DNA of 64,000 nucleotides. Origin: Tetraselmis striata (Eukaryota; Chlorophyta; Chlorodendrophyceae; Chlorodendrales; Chlorodendraceae). The stretch lies in assembly GCA_006384855.1 (NCBI GenBank), contig VCJN01002438.1, forward strand, positions 1-64,000, given 5' to 3'. The position numbers were made by a program, and so were the translations under genes. The stretch's first letter is position 1. Every line of letters starts with the position of its first letter. Positions 41,228-52,835 of the stretch are shown here, in pieces. The notes under the pieces are model-generated. The model did not search any database. It had not been told where the DNA came from and saw nothing but the letters and a program-made list of their open reading frames with translations.

Positions 41228-41272
41228 ATCAACACAGCAAGCCGCCGCCTAAAAGGCGGCCCGCATCCCGCA
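41228..41272 (-). repeat. Fragment of the 31107-34351 element's 3' end
   Basis: AATCAACACAGCAAGCCGCC followed by CGCC/GGCGG hairpin sequence and CCGCATCCCGCA matches 31112-31156, then diverges. It is probably a strongly 5'-truncated copy. Confidence 0.65.
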
Positions 41273-41957
41273 CGGATATTACGTACAGGCCTCCCGGCCG
41301 CCGCCGGCCGGCCTGGTCGTCGCCGTTCGTCAGATCTATGGGGCGGGGGGCATGGCGTGAAGCGCCGAGCCCGCCGTGTGGACCGGACCCGGACGCCGGA
41401 CGCCGTCGTTCGTCCGTCGCCGGACGCCGGGTGACCGCCGCCCGTCCGCCTCGCTGCCCGTCCGTCGACGGACGCCGGGCCCCGGGTCAGCGGATCGGCG
41501 GATGCGGGGCTGTAGAAAGTAGCGACTACAACGATTGATCCTTGCGGCTCTCAAGATTCCACACTCCTGCAACGGGTCTACTTGTTTCGTATTGATCTGG
41601 AGTATTGGTAGCGCTAGCCTGCTCAGGATCCCGTGGATATGAATTTTCCTGGTCGTATTGAGCACCAAAATCAAGAGTGAGGATTAAGAGTGAACCCTCC
41701 CCCCACCCACCTGCTGCATGGGTGGACCCTACAACCGTCCTCGGCCCTCTGAATCGCGAGCCCTCCGTCCGCCTCCACCCCCGGATGGGGATGGGGCAGG
41801 GCTCGTGCACGGGTGACATCTTGGTAGCCTTGGACCCGCCCGTGCTGTCATTGCCGCGGAGGAGCAGTGCGGGCTGGACACCGGCGTCTTATGTTGTTGC
41901 TGGTCCCGTCAACTTCTCGTTCGCTGTTCGTTGAGCAGCCTCGCCCTTCGTGTCATG
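41273..41957. other. GC-rich spacer, no gene assigned
   Basis: 41290-41500 is rich in CGGACGCC and GGCCGCCG repeats with local palindromes. The rest has no recognisable gene; 41677-41934 is open but featureless. Confidence 0.5.
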
Positions 41958-42460
41958 TCGGCGCCTCCACCTCACATTCGGCCTAGTGCCGCTATTGGAG
42001 TGGCCCGGGATGTTGTGCTGGGGAGGGAGTTCTACGTTTGGCGGGACGCGACCGAGCTGGCGGCGGATTTGGCGCTGGGAGGCCCACGTTGGTTACCCGC
42101 CCGTGGCGCCCCGTTCTGGGTTGAACCCCCCACTTTCCGCTCCTTGCTGCGAGACCTCTTCGAAGTCCCTTTCCAGTCGGCGCCTCCACCTCACATTCGG
42201 CCTAGTGCCGCTATTGGAGTGGCCCGGGATGTTGTGCTGGGGAGGGAGTTCTACGTTTGGCGGGGACACGGCCGAGCTGGCGGCGGATTTGGCGCTGGGA
42301 GGCCCACGTCGGTTACGCGCCCGTGGCGCCCCGTTCTGGGTCGAACCCCCCACTTTCCGCTCCTTGCTGCGAGACCTCTTCGAAGTCCCTTTCCAGTCGG
42401 CGCCTTCACCTCACATTCGGCATGGTGTCGCTATTGGAGTGGCCCGGGATTGTGTGTTGG
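41958..42460 (+). repeat. 219-bp tandem repeat, 2.3 units
   Basis: Units start at 41958, 42177 and 42397 (TCGGCGCCT(C/T)CACCTCACA). The first period is 219 bp, exactly 73 codons, and the frame 41931-42605 reads SAPPPHIRPSAAIGVARDVV twice in register. The next period is 220 bp. Units 1 and 2 differ by only a few bases, so the duplication is recent. No domain was recognised. Confidence 0.9.
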
Positions 42461-42883
42461 GGAGAGCGTCCCCACTGCGTGGAGTGCGGCGGATGGCGGC
42501 TGGCGATGCCTTGTCGGTGGCTGCCATGGCGGTTCCCGCCTATGGTGGCCCATAGCTGGATCTCCTTCTGGATTTCTGTATGGATTTCTTGAATGTTGCA
42601 TCTAGCACATGTAAATCACATTACGAGTGAGGATCCTACTGGTACTAGGGCGTAGGTGGCATATACAGCTCGTAGGTGGCAAAAACCTAAATGGCGGGAC
42701 CTGCGGCCATGGCGGCCGTATTGATGTTGCCACCCTTCTAGCGTTTTCAAATATGTTCTGCAATACCCTTAACTGCCACATTACGAATCCCAATATCTAC
42801 CAATGGGGGTGTGCCGAACTCACAACGGCCGAAGAGTTCGGTTCATCGGACCGAACTGAATTCACGGAGTTTGGCCGAATACG

Positions 42884-43896
42884 GCTTAGACCAGGGTTGG
42901 GCTGCAGTATCGAGTGCACTGCAGACTGCAGAAATTGCACCTACAGTTAAATAAAGCCTACTGCACTGCAGCCTGCAGTACTTCCCGAAAAGGGACTGCT
43001 GTGCAGTTACCCAAAGTGCCCCAAATCTCAATGGATAGCGTTTGGATGGCGCCCGCCCATGATAACAAGCCATATGGCGACAGTTCCGGCGGTCCGAGCG
43101 CCGCGGATAGCACCGTACTCGCTTGTGCCGCCACACGTCGCCGCATCGGGGCACATACCAGTAGACCACACACACCAGCCGAACCTATCCTCACATCACG
43201 CTCACCCAGGCACCACTACTTGTCATCCTCCTCTCGTCACTCTTCGTCAATTACGTGGAGGGAGACCAGTCTGCCGCGGAGCACGGCGCGGCGGCGATGG
43301 CGGACGAGCGAGGCGATGGCAGCGGACAGCACCGGCGCCGCAACGGCCAGCACTGCCGCCAACAGCTAAGCACGAGTGACACAGACACCACTTGGGATGC
43401 AAGCCGACGATATTCTCATCGACAACGATGAAGATGACCCACTGTTAGGCATGGGGGAGGCCAGCCGCATTCAATGGGAAGCGGTGGAGTCCATGCTGGA
43501 GTAGTATGGAGCCGAGCCAGCGGATGAGGAGGCGGGGGATTAGAGGGGTTTTTATGCCATCATGCTTGTTTACGCATGTTTCACTATGCATGCGTTGGGA
43601 CATCATCGTTGGACACACACAAATGTACACACAGTAGGCTTTTCCCCTATGTAGGCAATATAATGATGTACTACAACTTCCAACACGATTGCTGCCCCTC
43701 TGCATCCACCATGGCAGCCCCTTTGCCCTTGACTGTCCCGCCTTCCCCTTCCCTAAAATCAGCAAATGCAGTGCTACTACATACAGCTTGCATTGCAGCC
43801 TGCAGTATTGCAGCCCGTTGACTGCAGCCTTAACTGCAGACTGTCGTGCAGGCTGCAGTATTGGAAAGTGGACTGCAGCCCAACCCTGGTTTAGAC
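42884..43896. mobile_element. hAT-like DNA transposon, non-autonomous, with 8-bp duplication
   Basis: The element is 42892-43888 (997 bp). The ends are CAGGGTTGGGCTGCAGT and its exact reverse complement, a hAT-type terminus. G(C/T)TTAGAC flanks it at 42884-42891 and 43889-43896, an 8-bp duplication with one mismatch. CTGCAG-rich subterminal motifs occur at both ends. Inside, 43398-43505 (+) encodes DDILIDNDEDDPLLGMGEAS...VESMLE and a stop, which might be the tail of a lost transposase. No transposase core remains. Confidence 0.85.
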
Positions 43897-44930
43897 CGAA
43901 TTTAACTGCAATTCGGAATGAGCCAAACGTCTAGTCAGCTGTACCGCCCCAGCCGCCCAAACCGAACTGAGTCCGGTCCGCGAACTCCCACCGAACTGCC
44001 ACCAAACTGCGGTATGAATATGCCTAAAAATTGGCCGGTGCAAATGTGCCAACTGTGAAAAAACATATAGTGGCAACATGTACAATAGGCAACAATTTAT
44101 AATGGAAAGGAAAGTATAACATGTGGATGTCTACTGCGTCCCTTGTCCTCCCGGCCTCACGACCAACCATTTGGGCCATGTACACCTCGAATGGTGAAGC
44201 GCGAAGAGTTGCTAGATGGCGTCTGCTATCACTCCTTGTCTACGATTTCCGCCTCTTGCAAGGTGAGTTGTTTATCGAGCAGTGCCTTGCCGTCATTGTC
44301 ATGCAGCCCCTCGTTGCATGCTGCCGCGATGGAACGAGCCGCCTTTTGGCGTCGGTCGCGGATATAGATTATAGTCTGTTGCTTTGGTTGTTCGAGTCAT
44401 CGCGTTCTTCTAGTTCTGGATCGAGTACTTGCGTTCGGGAACGCGAAGCGGCGGTGCTAGCTACGTTGGGGAACATGCATATAGTAATGAAGAGTAATGT
44501 TGGCGGTGCATGTGCGTCACTGCGCCGGCATCGTCGCTGCCGGCATGCCCCTGCCTCCTCCTACCTCCAATCCTCCACGGCGTCCTTCTTCCTCGATCGC
44601 GTCTTCCATGACCTCGTCGCGCCGCGTTCATGAGATGTGATGGGCGGCGACTCCATATTAGGTGGCCACCATAGGACATGGTTTGGGTTTGGGTCCTGGA
44701 GTGTAGAAATGGTGTCTACTGGATGGCGGCTGCTAATGCATCATATCATATATCTCAAGGGGTTATGGGGCGTGCGCGGCAAAATGTTCACCGTACGGCG
44801 CCGTATCTTCACATACGGACGGACGCTGCGGTAATTAATTGGGGTCATACGGTTTGAGTTACGGTGTGGTTTGGAGCACCCTCGCCCTGAATTGTTAACG
44901 GCATAAAGACGCCGGTATATAGTTGGGGCA
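43897..44930. other. No gene assigned
   Basis: 43897-43990 is rich in CCGAACTG/CAGTTCGG, a pattern also found left of the hAT element. 44121-44633 (+) is open (170 codons) but has no recognisable domain or plausible neighbours. Confidence 0.4.
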
Positions 44931-45019
44931 TAGGGCCCAATGCCAGCCTCATAGACGAGATAGCTTGGCCGATAATACTAACAAGCTTGCGACTGAAACT
45001 CTGCCTCTGCGGGCATTCA

Positions 45020-45445
45020 ACAATTCAGAGATGCCTTGTTGTTAGTAATCTATTCCACCGGTCTTCTGGCACGGATAAAGTACCGGTGGCAGAGCCAACC
45101 AAAAAGCCCCAGTATCTAAGCAGTAGAACATGAGCAATTGTGCTCTTCTCCATGTTTAGACATCATAAACCTGACTTGCCAAAGTCAGATATAATTCTTT
45201 TGCTGAGCACTGATGCATCAACAGCTGTGGGGGCAGAAAATAGGAAATCATTCAAATAGGGTCAAACATGAATACCCACTTTGCGTCAGTATCTTACCAG
45301 CTCATACATGGTCTTAGCAAAGGCATATAAGGGGCCACTTGTAATCCAAACGGTAAGGTATTGAACATATAATATTTTCCCTTCCACTGGAAAGCGACAT
45401 AAGGTTTATCAAAGGGATGGAGCTCGATATGCGGTACGTTGCGGC
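45020..45445 (-). mobile_element. DIRS-like retrotransposon fossil, RT fragment
   Basis: On the minus strand the stretch encodes ELHPFDKPYVAFQWKGKYYM and FNTLPFGLQVAP, the fingers/palm segment typical of DIRS-type RT, with further decayed RT sequence down to about 45020. Many breaks; an old fragment. No tyrosine recombinase was seen. Confidence 0.65.
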
Positions 45446-45499
45446 AAAGGGGTAAGTGGTGCATTAAGGGTTACGGGCGTACCCGGCATCGGCCTCCCG

Positions 45500-45790
45500 C
45501 AGCTACTGCGGAGTCATAACCGTCCGCGCAGTGGGGGTGGCTACCGTCCACATGCCGTGAGCTTCTTTTGCGATCTTGACGCAGCCGCCGCCTCCCGCTC
45601 CATTACTACACGGGCATCCGCATCGATGAGGTGGCCAGCAATAGCCGCCTGAAGGCGCCTCCACGCCTCGCGCACCGCTGCGGCATAGTTGGCCGACCCA
45701 CGAGGATCGTTGAGGAAGTGATCGCACTGGCGGACGGAAAAAGTTGCGTTGAAGCCGCCTCGGCCAAGCACGGGCGACTCAAGCTGGAGG
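45500..45790 (-). mobile_element. Fragment related to the 31107-34351 non-LTR element
   Basis: The minus frame reads LGRGGFNATFSVRQCDHFLN and AVREAWRRLQAAIAGHLIDA, clearly related to LGRGSFNANSSARQYDHFLN and MREAWGRLQAATAGHLGDAD at 32300-32450. It lacks RT and nuclease; a decayed fragment. Confidence 0.85.
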
Positions 45791-46018
45791 TAAAAACCCG
45801 TACTGCACCGGTACATGTATATCATCAGAAGTCCAAGGGGGCAACTGCAGCACCGGGAGCAGCCATATGACTTGGTAGAAGGACATGCCGGAGAAGGGTT
45901 GGTATCCAAGCATGGGTGGCAGCTGGTAGAAGGCGCCCATCACCGCGAGCCAGAAACCCCAGGTCCAGCCGGAGTGCCCGCCGTGGTACATCGGCGGCTC
46001 GTCGGGGTCGGTATATGA
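45779..46018 (-). pseudogene. Exon-like fragment of an unidentified protein
   Basis: The minus frame reads SYSYTDPDEPPMYHGGHSGW, then TWGFWLAVMGAFYQLPPMLG, then YQPFSGMSFYQVIW. The composition (Trp/Tyr/Gly with one hydrophobic segment) looks like real protein, unlike the flanks. It could be a host exon or part of a mobile element abutting the fragment at 45500-45790. I do not recognise the family, and no clean splice sites were found. Confidence 0.3.
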
Positions 46019-47342
46019 ATAGCTTTGGGGCGGTCAGTATTCGGGGGGCACAGAGATAGGGGGACAAGGTTAGGAGGCACGGTGTTAGCGTTTTTTGTTG
46101 GACACCAATCGTCGCCGCAGTGGCATGCTTGCCTTGAGGCGCCACTGCACCTTCGACACGTTCACAGAGGCATACCATACATGTCATGATCATAGTATAG
46201 GAGTGAATCGCCATGCACATGGCACATTCGGAGGGGATGGTGTAAAACACACCATTTTGGGTATTCCGCCATCAGTTGCCGACACTGCCCAGCTCAGGCG
46301 TAAGCGTGCCCGCCGAAGGCGCCTCTGCCATGATGCATCCTGCTATATGCTTATTCATTGGCGGGAGGGGGGGGGGGGGGGGGGGGCGCTTGACGTTGCG
46401 CCACCGCTGACCGCTGCTTGTGGGCGTGGCCAAAGCAACGAAAACAATGCTGCCTCGCGATGTTCGTCGCGATAGATAGAAGCGACGGAACTGCACCGTC
46501 CTCACAACGCGAGCGTTGTGGGGACGACGCTCACGCTGGCTGGGGGAAGGGGGGAGCGAGGCGGCGGGGGATTGGCTTCCTTTTCCCATCCTAGCGGCTC
46601 TGGTCGACATGTGGGCGCCATGGTTAGTTCCCCGACCACCTTCGGCGCGGGCTGCATGGCGGGTAGCGAGTACTCGTACCAGTAGCTACCAATCCTAACC
46701 ACAGTCCGCATCATCTCGACCCACTAGCCGCAAGGGGCGGGTGTGGACGCGCGCCCGCCGGATGCGAAGTTCGGCCGCTATATACTGCAAGCGGTTTTCT
46801 CCCCTTCAAGTTGATGAAGAAAATTCCGTTCAGGAATACAAAATGGGGGTCGGTTTTTCCTCTAGAAGCCATCGTTTTCTACGGCATAGAAAGCATTGAT
46901 AATAGAAAACTTAATGTGAATACATACATGCCGTAGCGAGTACTGGTAGGGAAAACATGGGTTTTCTATCGCGTAACTTTAATGTGAATATCGGCTTAAT
47001 GGGCTTTTACACTAGTTATAACAACCCGACGCATCGCGTCGTCAGCCATCTTCGGCACGTTGTCGACGAGGCGCAAAGCACAACCCGATGGGACGATGCT
47101 AGCCCCACGCCCCGCCCCGCCCGGCGCGGCGGAGGATGAGTAGCCGCCGCAACTACCCGCAGCCTTCCCCTCCTCGCCCTAGTGGATCGGACCCGTCGCC
47201 TATATACCGCATAAATAGGCGACGGGTGTTGACGGGAACTTAGCGAATCGCGGGTTGTCGCGACGCCTCTCTATTACCAGTAGCTAGCCGTCAACGCGCG
47301 CCGCCTCTCCCCGCCCCGACTCAGCCCTCGCAGCCCTAAAAC
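46019..47342. other. Intergenic, no gene assigned
   Basis: Contains a G run of about 18 (46369-46386) and short unconvincing frames. GAAAACTTAATGTGAATA-like sequence near 46907 and 46975 is a short direct repeat with GGGTTTTC/GAAAAC context. Confidence 0.4.
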
Positions 47343-48117
47343 AGCAAAGCAACATTTTTTTGCACGGGGGCACGTGGTGCATTGTGGTTAGGTCTAAAAT
47401 AGGGCTGTTTGGGGTATGCAGTGGGATTGATAGTTAATCTTAATGCCGGTTGGTTCATTTGTGCCGAGTCGTCGGGAAACAATTCTATCCAAGCAGGGAC
47501 AAAACACAAGAGTGAGGGGAACGTGATGGTTGTAAGTAGCTTGTCCCGCCGGGGGCTGAAACTCCGTCCAAGCTGGGACAAAACATACGAGCGGCTCAAG
47601 AAGGCTAGTTGTGGAGAACTCTACTAGAGAATATTTACATTATATATTTTCAACCACATAATCCCCTAGGCGCGCTGCCGCCTCAAGTCTCATCCTCTTC
47701 TCCGCCGATGCAAGCTCTCCCCGCTCATCCTCTGCCACAATCATTGATAGGTTTAGACCCGGCCACTTCTCGAAGTCATTTGATGGCGGACGCAGTCTCT
47801 GAGTCTCATCACGCCGTGGCTTCTCTTTGAACCATAACTTCATTTTGGATTCCATTCCAGCGAAAGTGGCAGTGGCACAAACTAATTGTGCCATCACGCT
47901 CCGCTCACTTTTATGTTTTGTCCCTAGTTGGACGAAATTTTTTACCCGGACTTGGCACAAATGAACCGACATGCATAAAGATAAGCTATTAATCCCATTG
48001 CTTGCTGGACTTACACATTGTTTCAGACCTAACCACAACAAGTCCACAATAACCACATTAACCACAATACCGATGCACCGCGCGCGTCGGCGCAAAATAT
48101 GTTGCTTTCCTGTTTGG
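47343..48117. mobile_element. Long terminal-inverted-repeat element, about 775 bp
   Basis: The left 220-250 bp is an imperfect inverted repeat of the right. Both start AG(C/G)AAAGCAACAT and share TTGTGGTTAGGTCT, GGTTCATTTGTGCC and GGGACAAAACA. The flanking duplication is not resolved. The long TIRs suggest a Mutator-like or similar MITE. The arms have diverged, so it is old. Confidence 0.75.
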
Positions 48118-49880
48118 ATGCATATTTTAGCACATCTATGGCACGGATAATGCAGTCGCTTCGTAGCTTATAATTACAAGCCAGCATTCAACGCGCGGCA
48201 CGCGCATCAATAATAACCTCGTACCCACTGGAAGCCTATTCAAAATTCGAGCAATATTTTTAAAAGCACCCCATATTTCGGGTATCGGGGGCGCGGCACA
48301 CGCGCCCGATGTGACACGCGATTGCGTGCGCTGTCAACGCCATTCAGATGTGGCCACCCACCTCCACATCCTCGAGTCCTACGGCTTCCACCAGCATCCC
48401 ACGCCACCCCCACTCTAAATCATGCCTCGCGGGGTTCTCCGGGCGCCGAGCAACCGAGTTGACTACTCGCATCGCGTGTGTTCCGATCGTGATGCTACGC
48501 GCGCGCGCATTTTTGGCTGCACGACACACACTTCCTAGTCGGCTGTCCCCCACCAGATCCCAAAGGGCTTTCTCCACACGGCCGCTCGAGTGACCCAGCC
48601 GCTTGATATCGCTTACTATATGAGTAGGCTAGGACCATACGTTCTTGGAATTCGGAGTTTTGTCTCGAGACGTCGCTGAACTGTAATTGTGTGGGATGGC
48701 CTTGTGCATGGGGGTATATGTATGGCGGCGTGCCCGCAGTGCGCATTCTACATTGCGCGGGACGAATGAAGCAACCCCGGGTACGGCCGAGGCGTGCAAT
48801 GAGTGTGGCGCATCGCTCCAAACGCCCCGCTCGTCGTCAGCTCCTATACTGGGAGAGGCCCTTTCCTCACCCACCTACATGGCCGTGAGGATTAAGCAGA
48901 CGACGAAGGGGTCCAATTTCGGGACCGACATTGACAACGCCAACGTCTGGCATGGGGTGCCCCTTGCCACCCTGTCTCCATGAATGAGCTGAATGTGCAA
49001 AGGGATTAGGGATTTTCTACGGCTAAAAGATGCCATGGAGCACATGCCTGCTGATATTTATATGGTGGTGGATAGGGTACGCGGAATGCGGCAGTAGCAG
49101 CAGGCGAGCTAGCTAGACGTGGAGGTGGAGGAGGTGTAAATACTCAGTATGTGTTACACTTCATTTATTCAAACACCCGGCATGGTTGATGTGCCAATCA
49201 CACGCATGCATTTTGTCCGACCACTCATTCTGCATCCGCGGAATCTCGTCCCACAACATGTCTCGCTTCTCCTTCAATCACTGGCTTGCGTGCGTATGTG
49301 GTACGCATCTATGTGCATGTCACCATATTGTCGCCTTCGTTGATGACATGCGTGTTGAGTCGATCTGTGTAGGTTGCCCATGTGTCATGCTTGCGGCGCT
49401 TGCTTTATTGTTCGCCCCCATGTATGTTGACATGCACCCACTGCTTGGCGAGCAAGCGGCGGCTGCATTGCATGATGGCAATGGAATAGGGGTTGCAATA
49501 CTCCGAATTGTACTTTGTGCCCCCCCCCCTCCCCTCGTCTCGCTTGATGGGCTTGTGTTTGTGTTCCATGCCCTCCGTGTAGTGAACGATGGTGGGGCCC
49601 AGCCTCCGAATCAGGTCGCCGTATAGTGATCGACGACCGTGTGAATCATTCGTTGGTGTGACGTCCTTGGAGCTCACCACCGGTACGAACGCACGGAGCC
49701 ACACCTATCTTGCCTTCTCGAGTGCCTCACCCAAAGCTGCCCACTGACTTATTTGCTCGATGCCGTCGATCATCCGGATAGCAATCACGCGGAGGAACAT
49801 GCGGTAGCAGTCCAAGTACTTTTCGGCCTTGAGGTGGCCCAAGGGTAGCACCATGGAGAGCATGCGACGTACGTGCGCCA
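48118..49880. other. No gene assigned
   Basis: Scattered short frames on both strands without recognisable domains. The minus frame 49405-49704 may belong with 49887-50234 to a decayed mobile-element gene. Confidence 0.35.
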
Positions 49881-49886
49881 ACACAT

Positions 49887-50234
49887 TTATCCCAGCACTC
49901 CCGCCAAGTCCAATTCTGCTCTTTCTTTGTTAGCCCGCGCTTTGCATCCTTCTCGACGTGCAGTGTGTCTGCCATGGTGCCCGAAGAGCCACATGCATGT
50001 CGCACCGCCTTGCGCCTTGCTAGCGCAGTTGCAATTGATGGCGATGAAGATGAGGTTGACGAAATTATTGTTGGTGAAGGCATGCAGACAGTCTGGAGGC
50101 GCATCCCATGGCTCGATGGGCAGGTGCGATGCCTCGCATGGGCGGTGCCCATAGTGCTCGGCCAGAAAGTTCGTGTACTCGGCCTTACTCTTAAGTAGCC
50201 AACGATAGTCCTTTGTAATAGTTTTCAGCAGCAC
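49887..50234 (-). CDS. Hypothetical frame, possibly a decayed mobile-element protein
   Basis: A 115-residue frame reading TITKDYRWLLKSKAEYTNFL, AEHYGHRPCEASHLPIEPWD and FVNLIFIAINCNCASK. The composition looks like protein rather than shadow. Further minus-strand pieces follow in other frames (49727-50152, 49405-49704), as in a decayed long gene. I recognise no family. There are no clear splice sites. Confidence 0.25.
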   Translation of the reverse strand: MLLKTITKDYRWLLKSKAEYTNFLAEHYGHRPCEASHLPIEPWDAPPDCLHAFTNNNFVNLIFIAINCNCASKAQGGATCMWLFGHHGRHTARREGCKARANKERAELDLAGVLG

Positions 50235-52198
50235 CGTTACACATAAATGTCAAGATGGTGCATTCCCGTGTACGTATATCATTGACGTCAATATATCACG
50301 TCATAATATATCATTGACGTGTACGTTGCAACATGGGCATTTGTATGTATGCCTATGTCAGTCCGTACTCCTACCCCCACATGTGGGCGAAGATGTACAT
50401 GTCAATCAGCTCCCGCTTGCCTAGTTGCCTTCCGCCCCGCTGCTCCTTCAGCTAACCCACTTTCGACTTGTGAATCTAGCAGAGATGGCACGGGTGATTG
50501 CCGGCAGACCCAGCCATGCCATAGAACTCCGTGAGGAAGCAGAGGTCGCCGCCCCGCGAGGAGGAGGATTATATATTGGCCACCCTAGGAGGTGGCTTGA
50601 TGCCGATCTTCAGCACCTTTGCTGCCGACTTGCTCGCAGCCTCCCCCTCTTCCCAGTACGGGAGTCTGACCTTTTCCCGTGGTTCTTCATGTACGTCATT
50701 GTGCAGCATGGGGTGGCTGGTGGGGCTGCTCTAGGCTGCTGTGTGGAGGAGGGGGTTGATACGGCGATAGCGGTTTGATTTTGATTTTTTGTTGATCTTA
50801 CATTGGGCCATCGGCTGTCGCGACGACCAATTATCATGTCGACAACTATCACCGCCCCGCCCAGGGGACCTCCCCAAGGACCTAACGGTAGGGTTTGCAA
50901 GCCCTTGAGGCCATGTATGTGCATGGGTAACGCATGGTTGTGACTTGTGTAGGGTGTCTAAGGCATGTTACATGCTCGAGGATTTGCGTCCGGCCTCGGT
51001 GGTCGCAAACATCGTTTTATTTACGACCGCCCTATATATGGCTCACTGAGCCGTAAATCGAAGTAATACTTTACGCAGAATATGTTATGTACTCTACACT
51101 GCTGTACTTTGTACTGCGGGAGCCGACAGAATATACATGTTCAGCGCAATGTACATGCCGGCCGCAAAAGGTCGTAGGGGCCAGGCGGCGCCCTGCTTGC
51201 TGCTTGGCCCAGCGCCAACCCGGGCACCAGGGCGTGTTGATGCTGGGCCCGTTTGAACGTTTGAACTCACATGACTGGGGGGGTGCGGTCAAACGTCACT
51301 GACCTGGCTCATTTGCCAGTCGCCCGCCCACATCGTGCCGTGTTGGGTGCTCATAGGGCTACAACACTCCAAAGCGACTGCTCGCGATGCCCCTCCCCCC
51401 CCCCCCGCGCGCCGCCGCGGCCGCAAGCCCCGCTTCCATGCGCTACGGGCATGGATGACGACGACTTCTTGGCGGACGAGGAGAACGAAAAGCAAGTTGG
51501 GCCTGGAGGTGGGTTGGTTGACTGCGCCACGCAGGGTAACAACGAGAGCACCGAGGACAACGATCAGGAGGATGAGGATGGGGACGAGGACGGCGGCCAC
51601 AAGAACGAAGGGGATGAGGACGAGGGCGAGGGCGACGAGGAAAATAACGGCGGATACTGGGATGTCACATTTTACGGTAGTGCCGGCCGCAACCGTAATA
51701 AACATGCCGAATTTGCGGTTCCTACGAGCATTTTAGTACCCGTACGAATATTTGCGACGAAGGTTACGCACTACGGCCGAAAATGAAAAGCAGCTTACGG
51801 TAAACCAATATTTCCTGCTCTTCGATATAAATCTCGGATATCGATGAAGCTACAGGTACAGAATAGCCGGCACTTCAGACTGCCGAAGGCTTCACCCTTG
51901 CGGCAGGGGCCCATTGGAGCAAACATTAATGTACTCTGTTTACATCTGAATTGAGTAGTCGCTATAGTGCTGTGGCCCAGCCCCTCCCAAAAAGGCTTTG
52001 AGTGACGTGCACGTGCCTGCGGTTGCCAAGCTGTCAACCTGCTGGCCTCGGGATCGCCAGCCTCGACCACGTCCACGCTCGCCAGGCGCAGCCCAAACGC
52101 ACTGCTGCCGACATCAAAAGCGCTTGCCAAGGCGCAGCGACGGCAAGCGCGCAGTGATGAACCACTCGTGACATCGCTTGTCACCAAAAATGAACTTT
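50235..52198. other. Mostly unassigned; one acidic frame
   Basis: The frame from the ATG at 51451 to 51786 (+) encodes MDDDDFLADEENEKQVGPGG followed by a run of Asp/Glu/Asn and then YWDVTFYGSAGRNRNK. It is low complexity and could be the N-terminus of an unknown protein. 51795-52187 (-) is open without a domain. Nothing else is supported. Confidence 0.35.
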
Positions 52199-52262
52199 TT
52201 GGTTAATACAGGGAGAGCGTCCAGATAATGCACGCAAAGTACTGGGGGAGGAAAAAGCACTC
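52199..52262 (-). promoter_or_regulatory. Shared upstream module, copy 3
   Basis: Reverse complement of the module at 40404-40475, with few differences (TGCTTTTTCCTCCCCCAGTA, CTTTGCGTGCATT(A)TCTGGACG, CTCTCCCTGT). It lies about 570 bp upstream of the patatin-like start. Confidence 0.5.
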
Positions 52263-52835
52263 GCCAAAAGCACTCGTCGTGCACGACGACGACGCAGATA
52301 CGGAGAGCGCGCCTCCGCGCTCGTCACCAAGTTTCGAGGGATTCTGCCTCCCCCCCCCCTACCGCGGTTCCTCGCCCGCTTCGAGTAGATCACCCACCCC
52401 AGCCGAGCCCGCAGCTGTTGTTCACTCCCCGGCCTATTTTGCTGTTCGTTGCGCGCAGAGCTAAGCGTTATGACGATCGCGCTGCAGTGCTGGGTACCCG
52501 AGGCGCATTTCCGGCAGTGCTGTAGTAGCCCTGAGCCAGCTAGACACTCACCATGCTTGAGCACGCCACATGGCATCCGCCGGTGAGTAAGGACGACGCT
52601 GGCGAGCAGTGAGGCTAATAGCTGAAAACTCAGCAGCCCACCTCAGAGGGGCAATATGGCGCGGGCAGGACATAGCAACTGTCCTTTCTGGCAAACATCT
52701 CGCCGCATCAGGATGCAGCAGATGATACCTGATTGCCTCATGCCATGCAAGCGCAGATACCAAGCCAGCGTTTACGAAAGAAGGCGCAAGCGGCCTCGCC
52801 GTTTTGCAGCCAACGTAAGCAGGGCGGCCGGGGAA

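Noticed and set aside
41228-41272. GC hairpin as a transcription terminator
   Set aside because: It matches the 3' end of the non-LTR element at 31112-31156, so it is a repeat fragment, and bacterial-type terminators are not expected here.
52656-52835. N-terminal extension of the patatin-like protein from 52656
   Set aside because: It is Arg/Lys-rich without family similarity, and a CAG acceptor at 52807-52809 suggests that part of it is intron. Kept only as an alternative start.
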